NCBI GenBank assembly: GCA_002473165.1
Contig: DKSD01000059.1
Span: forward strand, 1 to 64,000
From: Succinatimonas sp. UBA7265
GTDB lineage: Bacteria; Pseudomonadota; Gammaproteobacteria; Enterobacterales; Succinivibrionaceae
DNA: 64,000 nucleotides
Reading direction: 5' to 3'
Position numbers and translations under genes: made by a program. Position 1 is the first letter of the stretch. Each line of letters starts with the position of its first letter. The notes beneath the pieces were generated by a model that was not told where the DNA came from, did no database searches, and saw nothing but the letters and a program-made list of their open reading frames with translations. Shown one piece after another: positions 1 to 9,285 of this stretch.

Positions 1-81
1 CCTCAGGTGGACTTTAGGCGACAGTTACGTCTTTGGAACTAAAATCAGATCCAGGACTCGTCTTATAACCAAATCCAATAT

Positions 82-507
82 TCATTTATGAAAGGTGAAA
101 TATTTATGAAGAAAAAAGCTCGTTATTGTCAAAGAACCAACTGACAAAAAATGTGAAATATTCTCCGACCAGAATTTGTCGAGACAATAATTAAAAAAGA
201 ATGAATTTAGAATATTGCTTATAATATAGACTTGCGCCAACCCCAGCAAATTAACTAAGGTAAATTTAATGGCTTCTATATTTGTTTTTTGAGATTTTAC
301 CGCCTCAAAAACAAACATTTTGAATAGTACAAATGCAGTTACCATTCCAACAAAATATGCAAGGATAACTGATAATTGAAATGAAAATAAAAATGAGAGT
401 CCGCAGCGTGATAGTACATTGCAGAGGGCAGAAATTCCTCCGCAGATTACGAAAATTATAAATCTTCGCTCGATTATATGTTTTATAAGCATATAACCTA
501 CTTGCAA
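82..507 (-). CDS. GtrA-like four-helix membrane protein
   Basis: A 141-residue, very hydrophobic protein with four predicted membrane segments (about residues 15-40, 43-66, 82-106 and 117-138). The N-terminal pattern FVICGGISALCN and a C-terminal aromatic/basic end (HKYFTF) are typical of the GtrA family (PF04138). These proteins are thought to help move polyprenyl-linked sugars across the inner membrane for surface glycan modification. A second in-frame ATG at about 492 (MLIKHI) may be the real start. The gene is clearly more AT-rich than ispH next to it, which suggests transfer. No glycosyltransferase partner lies in the window, but one could lie to the left of base 1. The family call is fairly secure; the substrate is unknown. 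Confidence 0.7.
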   Translation of the reverse strand: MQVGYMLIKHIIERRFIIFVICGGISALCNVLSRCGLSFLFSFQLSVILAYFVGMVTAFVLFKMFVFEAVKSQKTNIEAIKFTLVNLLGLAQVYIISNILNSFFFNYCLDKFWSENISHFLSVGSLTITSFFLHKYFTFHK

Positions 508-957
508 TTAAATAACAAAGATTTTTTAATATTTCTATGACACATTTGCTTTACTGTCATATAATATTTTTTATATAAAATATATCTACAGGCAAGCAAG
601 AGTACCCTGTATAACTGAAAGTACAATTCTGTATTAACAAAAACAGAATATCTATGGAATTCTTTGTTAGAACTGTTGGCGCAGAAAGCGACAAAGTTTA
701 AGAGGATGGATGCTAAAGAAGATGTCTTGGATTTGCGTAAGCAAGCAACCCGATTAGATAAGTCGAGAGTTAGACTGCTATACCGAATACAGCAATGCGA
801 GTAAGAAAAACCACAATATAAGATTTGGTGGTGGTTGGGAGGGGTAATCATCTGATAAATAAAGATTTTTCCTATTTAGCGGTAGTTTTCAGAAAAAAGA
901 TTTAAACTCTACAAAACCGCAAATCGATGCAAACCGTCAGAATTCGTCTAACACTTT
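508..957. other. AT-rich intergenic region with a short open fragment
   Basis: No convincing gene. On the plus strand, 670-804 stays open for 44 codons without an ATG at the front and is rich in Lys/Arg (for example LDLRKQATRLDKSRVRLLYR), so it may be the end of a decayed gene. I could not assign it to a family. Base composition matches the GtrA gene rather than ispH, so the edge of the foreign segment probably lies near 950. Confidence 0.4.
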
Positions 958-1890
958 CTATTTTACCTCAGGCACCGGAAACTTTCTCTCACTGTCCTTG
1001 CTCCCGGTCTCAATGACCTCGTGACCACCGTATTCAAGCAGCCTCTTTAAGATCCCCTGCACCACATACTCAGGCGCCGAGGCCCCGGCACTCACCCCAA
1101 CGGCTTCTACATCTGCTAACCAGTTCTGGTCAATCTCGCTCTCATCATCGATAAGCACAGAGCGAGCTCCGCCTTTCTGCGCCACTTCCATAAGGCGCCT
1201 GGAATTTGATGAGTTCCTGGATCCGGCAATGATCACAAGATCGCACTGTGATGCCAGATCTTTTACCGCATCCTGTCTTAATTGAGTTGCCCTGCAGGTG
1301 TTGTCTTTTCTAGGGCCTTCAATCTCAGGGTATCTTGCCCTGAGCGCTTTAACTGTCTCCGCGGTCTCATCAACGCTCAGCGTGGTTTGCGTCACAAAGA
1401 TCTTGTCTCCAGCGCCTAAGCTGAGTTTTTCAACATCCTCAGGCGTGAGGATCACATGGACTCTTCCAGAATCACCTTGGTACTGCCCTACCGTGCCGAT
1501 CACTTCCTGATGTCCCTGATGGCCGATGACCACCGCCGCAAGTCCCTGTGCTCCTGCACGGTTTAGCTTGCGGTGGATGGCGCTCACCACCGGGCAGGTG
1601 GCGTCGATCACTTTAAAGTCTCTTGAACGTGCCTGTTCTTCAACCTCAAGCGACACACCGTGCGCCGAAAAGATCAGCACCGCCCCGTCAGGCACTTCAT
1701 CGAGGCTGTCGGCAAAGCTTACGCCCTGAGATCTTAAATCCTCAACGACATGGCGGTTGTGCACGATCTCATGGAGCACCCAGATCTTGCCAGGACCGTA
1801 GGCCTTTAAAGCCTCTTCAACGGTGCGGATGGCTCGCTCCACACCGGCGCACATGCCGCGCTCGCGGGCAAGCAGGATCTTAAAGCCCAT
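958..1890 (-). CDS. ispH: 4-hydroxy-3-methylbut-2-enyl diphosphate reductase (IspH/LytB)
   Basis: Last enzyme of the MEP isoprenoid pathway: it reduces HMBPP to IPP and DMAPP using a [4Fe-4S] cluster. The 310-residue length is normal. The three cluster cysteines are visible: C14 in GMCAGVERAI, C99 in DATCPVVS and C199 in DNTCRATQ. The substrate-site motifs SAHGVS, TQTTLSVDET and NSSNSRRL are also present. The ATG at 1890 matches the usual IspH start about 12 residues before the first Cys, and it overlaps the TGA of a small upstream frame. It lies downstream of lspA in the same direction, as in enterobacteria, but fkpB is absent between them. Cytosolic and expected to be essential. Confidence 0.97.
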   Translation of the reverse strand: MGFKILLARERGMCAGVERAIRTVEEALKAYGPGKIWVLHEIVHNRHVVEDLRSQGVSFADSLDEVPDGAVLIFSAHGVSLEVEEQARSRDFKVIDATCPVVSAIHRKLNRAGAQGLAAVVIGHQGHQEVIGTVGQYQGDSGRVHVILTPEDVEKLSLGAGDKIFVTQTTLSVDETAETVKALRARYPEIEGPRKDNTCRATQLRQDAVKDLASQCDLVIIAGSRNSSNSRRLMEVAQKGGARSVLIDDESEIDQNWLADVEAVGVSAGASAPEYVVQGILKRLLEYGGHEVIETGSKDSERKFPVPEVK

Positions 1891-2006
1891 CAGCGTTGCC
1901 CCCAGGTCATATTGACGACTACGGTATTCACACGCTCAGGATCAGCAACCGGCTTGAAACAACCTTGCCAGGTTGCCGCTGAACTCTGTTTCTTGCGGTT
2001 AGTCAT
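1890..2006 (-). CDS. Small ORF translationally overlapping ispH
   Basis: A 38-residue frame starting MTNRKKQSSA and ending MTWGQR. Its TGA overlaps the ispH ATG (TGATG), an arrangement typical of translational coupling. The same frame stays open upstream without an ATG to 2135 and is rich in Lys, Ala and Glu. It occupies the place where fkpB is found in E. coli but shows no FKBP motif. It could be a leader or coupling peptide, the tail of a decayed protein, or chance. I do not recognise the family. Confidence 0.3.
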   Translation of the reverse strand: MTNRKKQSSAATWQGCFKPVADPERVNTVVVNMTWGQR

Positions 2007-2166
2007 CTTAATTCCTTGGTCCTCGCCGGCTCCCTTGCTTTTGACCGCACTGGCATCTTCAAGCCCTTTGGCATTGCCAGCATGTTTGATGTTTTCGGTC
2101 TTTTTAACTTTTTCAGCCTTTTTAGCGTCTTGAGCTTATTTTGCCTTTTCAGCCTTTTGGGGATTT

Positions 2167-2679
2167 TCAGCTTTTTTTGGAGTTTCCCTTGCCAAAGATC
2201 CCGATGATGACCAGCAGCCCTGCCCCTGCGCACACCGCGATATCGGCAACGTTAAAGGCAGGATAAGACCAAAACCAGCCATCGCCTTTAAGATAGAAAA
2301 GCAGGAAGTCGATGACATGGCCTAGGAAAAGACGGTCAAGCAGGTTGCCAACGGCCCCGCCGATCACCAAAGCGATCCCCAGGCAGGTCCAGGGCCGGCA
2401 GCGCGGAGTGCGCCTGAGCACTACGAGCAGCACCATAATGATCGCGAGCGCTATGCCCATAAAGAACCAGCGCTGCCAGCCTCCCATGGAGGCTAAGAAA
2501 CTAAAAGCCGCCCCTTCGTTGAAGACATAGACCAGGTTAAAGAACGAGGTTACCTGGATCCCGGCGGTTTCATAAGGGATGTGCGCAGACACCAGGTACT
2601 TCGTGTACTGATCGAGGATCACCACGAGCAGGCTTAAGATTAGCCAGCTTAAGGAGCCGGTATTTTTAAAAAATTTCAT
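2167..2679 (-). CDS. lspA: Lipoprotein signal peptidase (signal peptidase II)
   Basis: Inner-membrane aspartyl protease that cleaves the signal peptide from diacylglyceryl-modified prolipoproteins. The 170 residues form the usual four-helix protein. The conserved stretches VFNEGAAFSFL, GGAVGNLLDRL (first catalytic Asp) and FNVADIAVCAG (second catalytic Asp) are all present. The C-terminus ends GNSKKS at a run of seven A on the coding strand (2172-2178); both shifted frames beyond it are Lys-rich. The gene lies between ileS and ispH on the same strand, but ileS is 980 bp away rather than adjacent, so it may have its own promoter. No strong Shine-Dalgarno is visible before the ATG. Confidence 0.95.
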   Translation of the reverse strand: MKFFKNTGSLSWLILSLLVVILDQYTKYLVSAHIPYETAGIQVTSFFNLVYVFNEGAAFSFLASMGGWQRWFFMGIALAIIMVLLVVLRRTPRCRPWTCLGIALVIGGAVGNLLDRLFLGHVIDFLLFYLKGDGWFWSYPAFNVADIAVCAGAGLLVIIGIFGKGNSKKS

Positions 2680-3659
2680 CAGATATTTTTGTGATCACAG
2701 ATTCAGCGCCCTTTATGGCAATTGAGCGCTTGAAAGCTTATACCTGCCTGAAGCGTTGCGCCTTTTAAAACCATTTTGCAGCCTGTTTTAAAACCTGTTG
2801 CAGTCCGGCACAGGCTTCCGGGTTTTGCCGCCAAGATCCCGGTTCTTCCGCCATCATGGCAAGGCGGAAACTTAGCCAAACAGGATCCCGAAAGCCTCTG
2901 TGCCCAGGCGCACCTTCGTTTTCCTGCCTGCCAGCCTTGCAAGCAACAGTACTCAGGCATTTCTCAAGCTGCCAGAGTGAAAGCTGCAGCCTCGCAAGCC
3001 GCTATGGTCTCCATCCCTTGGCCGCCATTAGGCCGCCTTAAACTTTACCTTGGCTGCCGGATTCAAGCCATGGCCGCAAGCCTGATTGACTGCCCTTTTC
3101 AGGCCAGGCCGCGGCTCTGCGCCTGCGATAATTTGAGGATCTCATAACAGCAGCGGCACCGCCCCGGTTCTCCGTGATCGGCGCCAATGTCATCCCCGCA
3201 ATCAGGCAAGGCCTGCAGTGATGAGGGTACGCTGCCACAGCGGTGAAGGCTTCAAGTCTGCCGGTTACAGACAAACTATCGCCTCTGCATCTGCGCGAAG
3301 CTGACATTCTTCACGCGAAGCCAGTACCGCCTTGGATCTTCTATGGATCTGCGCTGACATCCGCTAACAGGCAGGCAACGCCAGCCCTTGTGAGAGGACG
3401 CTTTGGCAACTGCAAAGCTCAAAGCCTGCCTGTTTAGGCAAAGCTGCGACTCTTCACTGCGGAGATTTTATATTTTCCCTCGCAGTTCTCAGCGCAGGCT
3501 CTGCCCCAGGATCTCCAGGATCGGCGCCTGCATCATCCTCACAGACAGGCTCCGCCCGGATCCTCAAGCTCAGCACCTATGCCCCAGGCAGCCCCTGTAC
3601 TTGCAGGACTGCACTTTGGGTGTCGCAGGCTCTCAGCCTGCGTTAAACCAAGCTGCCTT
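2680..3659. other. Long non-coding gap between ileS and lspA
   Basis: About 980 bp without a gene I can support. The open frames here are Arg/Ala/Pro-rich translations of GC-rich DNA with no motif or plausible ribosome site. In related bacteria ileS and lspA nearly touch, so this is inserted or decayed DNA within an otherwise conserved operon. I see no tRNA, known structured RNA or insertion-sequence end. Confidence 0.6.
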
Positions 3660-6506
3660 TTAAGCAAACCTGCGGCTCTCGCCCTGCTCTGACTTGATGT
3701 TCTCCACACAGCGCCGGCACAGGCCCGGATACTCAGGATCGTAGCCGACATCCTCCTCATAGTGCCAGCAGCGCTCGCACTTGTGAGCTGCGGATTTGGC
3801 CACAGTGAAGGCGCAGTCAAGGCTTTCTGACTTCACGGCATCCGCAGGGATTGGGCTGCCGCTGTCCTCGGCGTCTTTTACCTCAGCCTTGGAGGTGATG
3901 AGCACGAACTTGAGCTCATTCCCTATCTGCCTTAAGTCTTTTAGCAACTGACCCTTGGCGTAAACCGTGAGCTCGGCCTCAAGCGAGCCGCCGACAATGC
4001 CGGCGTTGCGCGCGCCTTCGATGGCTTTGTTGGCCTCGGCGCGGAAGGCGAGGATACGATCCCAGAACTCTGAGGAGAAAGCTGAATGCTCATCGAGCTC
4101 CTTTAAGCCTTCAAACCATCTGGCGGTGAACACGAACTCGTCGTGTTTGCCCGGCAGCGCCTCCCAGGCCTCCTGGGCGGTAAAGGAGAGCACCGGCGCC
4201 ATCCAGCGCACCAAAGCTTCGGCGATTAAATACAGTGCGCTCTGGCAGGATCTGCGCGCCAGGCCTGAGCCTTTGGCCGTGTACTGGCGGTCTTTGATGA
4301 TGTCAAGGTAGAACGAGCCCATCTGCACGGAGCAAAAGAGCATCATCGCCTGCACGGCCTGATGGAAGTCATAGTCCTCATAGGCCTTGATGATCTGCTT
4401 TTGCACTTTTGAGGCTGTCGACACCGCCCACTTGTCAAGCTCGACCATCTGCTCAAAAGGAACCATGTCCTTCTCAGGATCAAAGCCGTTTAAATTGGCC
4501 AGCAGGAATCTTACGGTGTTGCGCACGCGGCGGTACGAGTCCGACACGTGGTTGAAGATCTCATGGGACACCGCCATGTCGCCGGTGTAATCGTTGGAGG
4601 CGATCCAAAGCCTCAAAACGTCCGCTCCCAGCTTGTCCACAACCTCGCGCGGGGCGATCACGTTGCCCAGGGACTTTGACATCTTGCGGCCCTGGCCGTC
4701 CACGGTAAAGCCGTGGGTTAAGACCTGCTTGTAGGGGGCTTTGCCCTGCGTGGCACAGGAGAGCATCAGCGATGACATAAACCAGCCGCGGTGCTGATCG
4801 GAGCCCTCCAAATAAAGATCTATATCATGCCCTTTAAGCTCCGGGCGCTGGCCGGCTACCGTGAACCATGTAGATCCTGAGTCAAACCACACATCGAGGG
4901 TGTTGGGATCTTTGTGCCAGTTTTGGGCGTCCTCAGGGCCAATCAGATCCTCGACTTTGAGATCCCACCAGGCCTGGATGCCTTTCTTTTCAACCTCTTT
5001 GGCAACCTTCTCGATGATCTCGGAAGTCTTTGGATGGATCTCCCCGGTCTGATTATTAATGAGCACGGCGCAGGGCATGCCCCAGGTGCGCTGGCGCGAG
5101 ATGCACCAGTCGGTGCGCTGCGAGACCATGGCCTCGATGCGGTTCCGGCCCCAGGCGGGGATCCAGCGCACCTTCTTGATCTCATCCAAGGCTTTCTGCC
5201 TTAACCCGTGCCCGTCCATGGAGATGAACCACTGCTCGGTGGCCCGGAAGATCACCGGGGTCTTGTGGCGCCAGCAGTGCGGGTAGGAGTGGGTGATCTT
5301 GACAGCCTTCACCAGGCTGCCCGTGTCCTTTAAAACCTTGATGACCTCAGGATTTGCCTTTAAGACATTCATGCCCGCAAAGTACTTGACGTCGTCTGCA
5401 AAGCAGCCGTCAGGCTTTACCGGGTTGTAGATCTCAAGACCGTATTTTACGGAGACGTTGTAGTCGTCAAGGCCGTGGCCGCCTGCGGTGTGCACGCAGC
5501 CGGTGCCGCCTTCAAGCGTGACGTGCGCCCCTAAGATCACCGGCACGTCAAAATCGAGGAAGGGGTGCTTAAAGCGCGTAAGCTCCAAAGCCTTGCCGCT
5601 TACTTCACTGCCTAAAACCTTGAAATCCTCAATGCCGCAGGTCTTCATGACATCGTCGATGAGGCCGGATGCCAGGATAAAGCGCTCGGGGCCTTTTTCG
5701 GTCTTAACCTGCACGAGGCTGTACTTTAATGCCTCGTTCATGCAGATGGCGCGGTTTGCAGGCAGCGTCCAGGGCGTTGTCGTCCAGATGACGCAGGAGA
5801 GCGGCCCCTGACCCTGTCCCTGGGCGCCGAAGATCTGCTCAGTCTTTGACTCATCCTGGGCGGCAAAGCGCACGTAGATGGAATCCGAGGTCACATCCTT
5901 GTACTCGACCTCGGCCTCGGCCAAAGCCGACTGGCAGTCCATGCACCAGTAGACAGGCTTTAAGCCGCGCACGAAGTGGCCCTCTGAGATCACCTTGCCC
6001 AAAAGGCGCAGCGTCGCCGCCTCGGTCTCAAAATTCATCGTAAGGTAGGGGTGATCCCAGTCGCCTAAGACGCCCAGGCGCTTAAAGTCGGCGCGCTGCG
6101 CCTCAACCTGGGATTTGGCGTACTTGCGGCACTCCTGACGAAATTCCGCGGGCGTGACCTTCACGCCGGGCTTGCCCACCAAAGACTCCACCTTGACCTC
6201 AATGGGCAGGCCGTGGCAGTCCCAGCCCGGGACATAGGGGCAGTCATAGCCTGAGAGGGTCTTTGATTTAAGGATAATGTCCTTTAAGACCTTGTTGATG
6301 GAGTGGCCGATGTGAATATTGCCGTTGGCGTACGGCGGGCCGTCGTGGAGGATGAAGGTGTTGCAGCCTGCGCGGGATTTACGGATCTTTTTATAAAGTT
6401 CGCGCTTTTCCCAGTCTGCGAGCATTAAAGGCTCGCGCTTTGCAAGGTTGCCGCGCATCGGAAACGCGGTGTTCGGAAGATTTAATGTGCTCTTGTAATC
6501 TGCCAT
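3660..6506 (-). CDS. ileS: Isoleucyl-tRNA synthetase
   Basis: Class I aminoacyl-tRNA synthetase that charges tRNA-Ile and edits misactivated valine. The 948-residue length matches bacterial IleS. The HIGH-type signature is GNIHIGHS near residue 63 and the KMSKS signature is GRKMSKSLGN. The CP1 editing insert contains TTTPWTLPAN. A C-terminal zinc ribbon (CERCWHYEED, then CRRCVENI) is present. The start MADYKSTLNLP is the usual enterobacterial N-terminus. The gene is 27 bp downstream of ribF and probably cotranscribed with it. Confidence 0.98.
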   Translation of the reverse strand: MADYKSTLNLPNTAFPMRGNLAKREPLMLADWEKRELYKKIRKSRAGCNTFILHDGPPYANGNIHIGHSINKVLKDIILKSKTLSGYDCPYVPGWDCHGLPIEVKVESLVGKPGVKVTPAEFRQECRKYAKSQVEAQRADFKRLGVLGDWDHPYLTMNFETEAATLRLLGKVISEGHFVRGLKPVYWCMDCQSALAEAEVEYKDVTSDSIYVRFAAQDESKTEQIFGAQGQGQGPLSCVIWTTTPWTLPANRAICMNEALKYSLVQVKTEKGPERFILASGLIDDVMKTCGIEDFKVLGSEVSGKALELTRFKHPFLDFDVPVILGAHVTLEGGTGCVHTAGGHGLDDYNVSVKYGLEIYNPVKPDGCFADDVKYFAGMNVLKANPEVIKVLKDTGSLVKAVKITHSYPHCWRHKTPVIFRATEQWFISMDGHGLRQKALDEIKKVRWIPAWGRNRIEAMVSQRTDWCISRQRTWGMPCAVLINNQTGEIHPKTSEIIEKVAKEVEKKGIQAWWDLKVEDLIGPEDAQNWHKDPNTLDVWFDSGSTWFTVAGQRPELKGHDIDLYLEGSDQHRGWFMSSLMLSCATQGKAPYKQVLTHGFTVDGQGRKMSKSLGNVIAPREVVDKLGADVLRLWIASNDYTGDMAVSHEIFNHVSDSYRRVRNTVRFLLANLNGFDPEKDMVPFEQMVELDKWAVSTASKVQKQIIKAYEDYDFHQAVQAMMLFCSVQMGSFYLDIIKDRQYTAKGSGLARRSCQSALYLIAEALVRWMAPVLSFTAQEAWEALPGKHDEFVFTARWFEGLKELDEHSAFSSEFWDRILAFRAEANKAIEGARNAGIVGGSLEAELTVYAKGQLLKDLRQIGNELKFVLITSKAEVKDAEDSGSPIPADAVKSESLDCAFTVAKSAAHKCERCWHYEEDVGYDPEYPGLCRRCVENIKSEQGESRRFA

Positions 6507-6533
6507 AAAAAGTCCAAAGCCTTTTGTCTTTTT

Positions 6534-7487
6534 TTAAATGATGCCTTCATCCCCGGGATGGTCTTTTAAGATCCCCAGGGCACGATCCTGATCCTGCCGC
6601 AGCTGTAACGTTAACTGCCTGAGATCAGGGAAGCGGCGCTCCTCCCTGATCTTTTCAATAAAATACACCCGGATCCCCTTGCCATAAAGCGAGCCTGTAA
6701 AGTGGAAGAGGCTCGCCTCAAGCAAAGGCTCTTTCCGCGAGCTTTCAGCCGTGGGGCGCAGCCCCGCGTTGCACATGCCCCCGTATAAGCCACAGGGGGT
6801 CTGCACCTTTACGGCAAAGACCCCGGATACCGGGCACACCTGGCGCTTTAAGCTCAGGTTGGCCGTGGGAAAGCCCAGGCTGCGCCCCAGGGCTTTGCCG
6901 TGCTCGACGATGCCGCCGATGCTGAAGGGATGACCCAGGGCGCGCTGCGCGCCCTGCACATCCCCTTTTTTTAAAAGCTCTCTTATGAGCGTGCTTGAGA
7001 TCCTCACGCCGTCGAGGGTAACCCCCGCGATCGCCTCGCAGCAAAGCCCCAAAGGCGCTCCGATCTCCTGCATAAGCTTAATGTCGCCGCAGCCGCCCTT
7101 TGCAAAATTAAAGAGCGATCCCACGGTGACCTCGCGCACCCCGAGCTTTGAGACGAGGAGATCTTTTACAAACTCCCCGGGGCTTTGAGAGGCAAAAGCC
7201 TCATCAAAGCCCATGCACAAGACCTGCTCGACCCCGAGCTTTTCTAAAAGAAAGCACTTGTCCTCAAGGCTTGAGAGCCTTGCGGGGGGATGGTCTTTGC
7301 AAAAGAACTCCCTTGGGTGGGGCTCAAAGAGCATCACCGCGGATTTAAGTCCCAAAGCGCGGGCTTTCTCCTGCATGCGCCTTATCACCGCCTGATGCCC
7401 CAAGTGCACCCCGTCAAAATTGCCGATGGCAAGCGAGAGGCCCTTGGGGTCTTTTACATATCCTGACAGTGAGCGCAGCAGCTGCAT
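6534..7487 (-). CDS. ribF: Bifunctional riboflavin kinase / FAD synthetase
   Basis: Makes FMN from riboflavin and then FAD from FMN. The N-terminal nucleotidyltransferase domain shows AIGNFDGVHLGHQAVI (about residues 21-36) and the later FEPHPREFF and ISSTLIRELL. The C-terminal flavokinase domain starts with GHPFSIGGIVEHGKALGR and continues GFPTANL. At 317 residues it is of normal length. Gene order ribF-ileS-lspA is conserved in gammaproteobacteria. murJ, often next to ribF, is instead at 37.2 kb here, and the space between ribF and the divergent rpsT is filled by 1.8 kb of non-coding DNA. Confidence 0.97.
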   Translation of the reverse strand: MQLLRSLSGYVKDPKGLSLAIGNFDGVHLGHQAVIRRMQEKARALGLKSAVMLFEPHPREFFCKDHPPARLSSLEDKCFLLEKLGVEQVLCMGFDEAFASQSPGEFVKDLLVSKLGVREVTVGSLFNFAKGGCGDIKLMQEIGAPLGLCCEAIAGVTLDGVRISSTLIRELLKKGDVQGAQRALGHPFSIGGIVEHGKALGRSLGFPTANLSLKRQVCPVSGVFAVKVQTPCGLYGGMCNAGLRPTAESSRKEPLLEASLFHFTGSLYGKGIRVYFIEKIREERRFPDLRQLTLQLRQDQDRALGILKDHPGDEGII

Positions 7488-8144
7488 GTGGAAAAGGCAA
7501 GTGTGTAAGTCTTGGAGTTAAGTGCACGGCAAGCGCCGGGTGCTGAGCGCTTATTATAGAGCATCAGCCCTAAAGCCTGAGCGCTTTTTTAAGAGTGCGG
7601 CGGGGGCAGTTTTCGCCGCCAAAGCCTTGCTGCCTGCCTGAGGATGCCGGCGGGCGATACATCTTCATTGAAGCATTGAGGATCGAAGAAGGAGAACAGA
7701 GAGCGCAATAACGGTTTCCTCGACCGGTTCAGTAAATTTCCTCCGGCGCTTTAGCGCAGAAAACATCTGCCCGCTTCAGGCCATCCGGCATTCCCCTCGC
7801 GCATCCGCCTCACTCTTTAAGATCTCATCCGGCGCAGTTTGAGCAAGCCTTAACCCGGCCGTGTTCCGGGGATCATGCACGCGCCCTGCCGCCCCGCATC
7901 ATGCCGCGGTGTTTTAATGCCCTCTTTGATACCGCCCTGGTGCCCGTTTTTGGCAGAGGTGCAGGCTGCGGCCTGGCAGCCATCGAAAGCCGTCCGCCCC
8001 TGAAAGCCTCACCCCCGCATGTTCCCAGGCAGGATCAAAGCTGCACCCTCGCTGATGCCCAAAGGCACCTTGCCGCGATTTGCGCCAAGCTGCTGCCATC
8101 CGCGCTTTAAGATCGCCAAATTGCGATCGCCGGATCACCTGTAT

Positions 8145-8214
8145 CTTGCAGAGGAAGCGCTGATCTAAAGACAGAGGAGTGCCCCTCTTCCTTTAAAGCC
8201 GGCGCCGGCTGCCT
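8145..8214. repeat. Imperfect 70-bp direct repeat, copy 1
   Basis: Begins CTTGCAGAGG, includes CTTCCTTTAAA and ends with a GC-rich palindrome GCCGGCGCCGGC. The second copy at 8349-8419 has the same order of blocks with changes between them. The pattern of a conserved frame with compensating changes in the terminal palindrome suggests a structured repeat element; this is by eye. Confidence 0.5.
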
Positions 8215-8348
8215 CTCGGTTTCAGGTTTTAACGATCCGCAAAGCCCTGACGGCGCCGCCCTCATGTTCCCGCCGGCACTTTACGGCAGTGCGGATCTGC
8301 CGTTGCGCCGTGAAGATCGCTGTCTTACGGCAGCAGGAGTTCCTCAGG

Positions 8349-8419
8349 CTTGCAGAGGCAGCGCCGATCTCAAAAACGGCTGCTTGGCCTTCTTCCTTTA
8401 AACCCGGCGCCGGGCGCCT
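8349..8419. repeat. Imperfect 70-bp direct repeat, copy 2
   Basis: Same block order as 8145-8214: CTTGCAGAGG, a variable middle, CTTCCTTTAAA and a terminal palindrome, here CCCGGCGCCGGG. The palindrome has changed on both arms compared with copy 1 (GCC...GGC to CCC...GGG), which keeps it self-complementary. Confidence 0.5.
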
Positions 8420-8689
8420 GCACCGAACCTGCACAGCATGAGGATCGCTGAGATCTGAGAAGAAAGCTGCGGAGCGCTTAAAAAACTGACGCCTCTTTAA
8501 TGCTCGCCGCCGGAGCTTTATGCGCAGGTCCCCGGACCCGGGTTCATTCCCGTCACCGCTTCAGCGCCTCGTGAAAAGCGATCATCAAGTGTCCCTTTCA
8601 AGTGCCGATCGCCTGCGGCGCAGCAGCAAAAGCCCGCCACGGCTGAGCAGCCGCCTGCCCCGCCCATTCAGGAAAAACCGCTGGCGCAT

Positions 8690-8752
8690 CGGGGTTCGGT
8701 TCCCCGTTGGCGAGGGCTTCGTATCAATGCTCAGGAGGGATACGAACCCTCG
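8690..8752. other. Two adjacent hairpins of unknown function
   Basis: The first hairpin is CGGGG, a 7-nt loop, CCCCG (8690-8706). The second pairs CGAGGGCTTCGTATC (8711-8725) with GATACGAACCCTCG (8739-8752) around a 13-nt loop, with a single bulged C. No tRNA fold can be completed and no T-run follows, so it is neither a tRNA nor a classical terminator. Confidence 0.4.
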
Positions 8753-9194
8753 CGTTCATGCAGGAGATCTGAGCTGCCGGATCGCTCAGGCTCAGATCCT
8801 GCCTGCGCCTGCCGTGAGATCAGGCCATGCCGGATCTTTGGCGATAGCAGGCGTATCTGAGCCTGAGCGTGACAGGAGGCGCAGCTTAACCTGATAATTT
8901 GACGCAACCCAGGATCCTTTGCCTAAGATGGCAGTTCTATGCAAGCTTGGGATCGGGCAGGCGCTGTTTGGGTTTAAACCAGCGAGAAAGGGAAAGCTCA
9001 CGGCCTCCTCGGTCACCAAAGAGCCGCTGAGGGTTTTAAGCTCTCATCTGCGCTGATGCCGCTCAGACTTAACCCGACCTGGCGCTTTTCAAAGTTCCGC
9101 CACCGGCGCCTGACAGTGTTTGCAGGCTTAAGCTGCGGATCAGCCCGCCTCCCGGGGATCCTTCAGGCCTTAACGCGGTTAATGCAAAATGTGC

Positions 9195-9223
9195 TTTCAT
9201 CTGCCTTTGAGAATTGTTAGAAT
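9195..9223 (+). promoter_or_regulatory. Candidate rpsT promoter
   Basis: TTTCAT (9195-9200), 17 bp, TAGAAT (9218-9223), giving an rpsT leader of roughly 55 nt. The -35 match is weak; the -10 match and spacing are good. Prediction by inspection. Confidence 0.4.
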
Positions 9224-9285
9224 ACGGCGTTCAAGCGCCACCGTGTTTGGGATGTGGCCGTTTTGTTATAAATCAGGAGCTATCC

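Larger units (their letters stand above)
7488..9194. other. Long non-coding region between ribF and rpsT
   Basis: About 1.7 kb with no supportable gene. It holds a pair of imperfect 70-bp direct repeats (8145-8214 and 8349-8419) and two adjacent hairpins (8690-8752), listed separately. Open frames are Arg/Pro/Ala-rich composition artefacts. murJ often lies here in relatives, so the region could be the scar of a rearrangement, but no murJ-like fragment can be read. Confidence 0.6.

Noticed and set aside
498..851. 117-codon minus-strand frame upstream of the GtrA gene
   Set aside because: Composition is Cys/Ser/Tyr-rich without motif or ribosome site; it reads like translated AT-rich intergenic DNA.
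2776..3147. 123-codon plus-strand frame in the ileS-lspA gap
   Set aside because: Ala/Pro/Arg/Cys-rich, no family motif; typical of chance open frames in GC-rich DNA.
8690..8752. Possible tRNA
   Set aside because: The T-loop-like words TTCGGTT and TTCGTAT lack the conserved A, and no acceptor or anticodon arm can be built around them.
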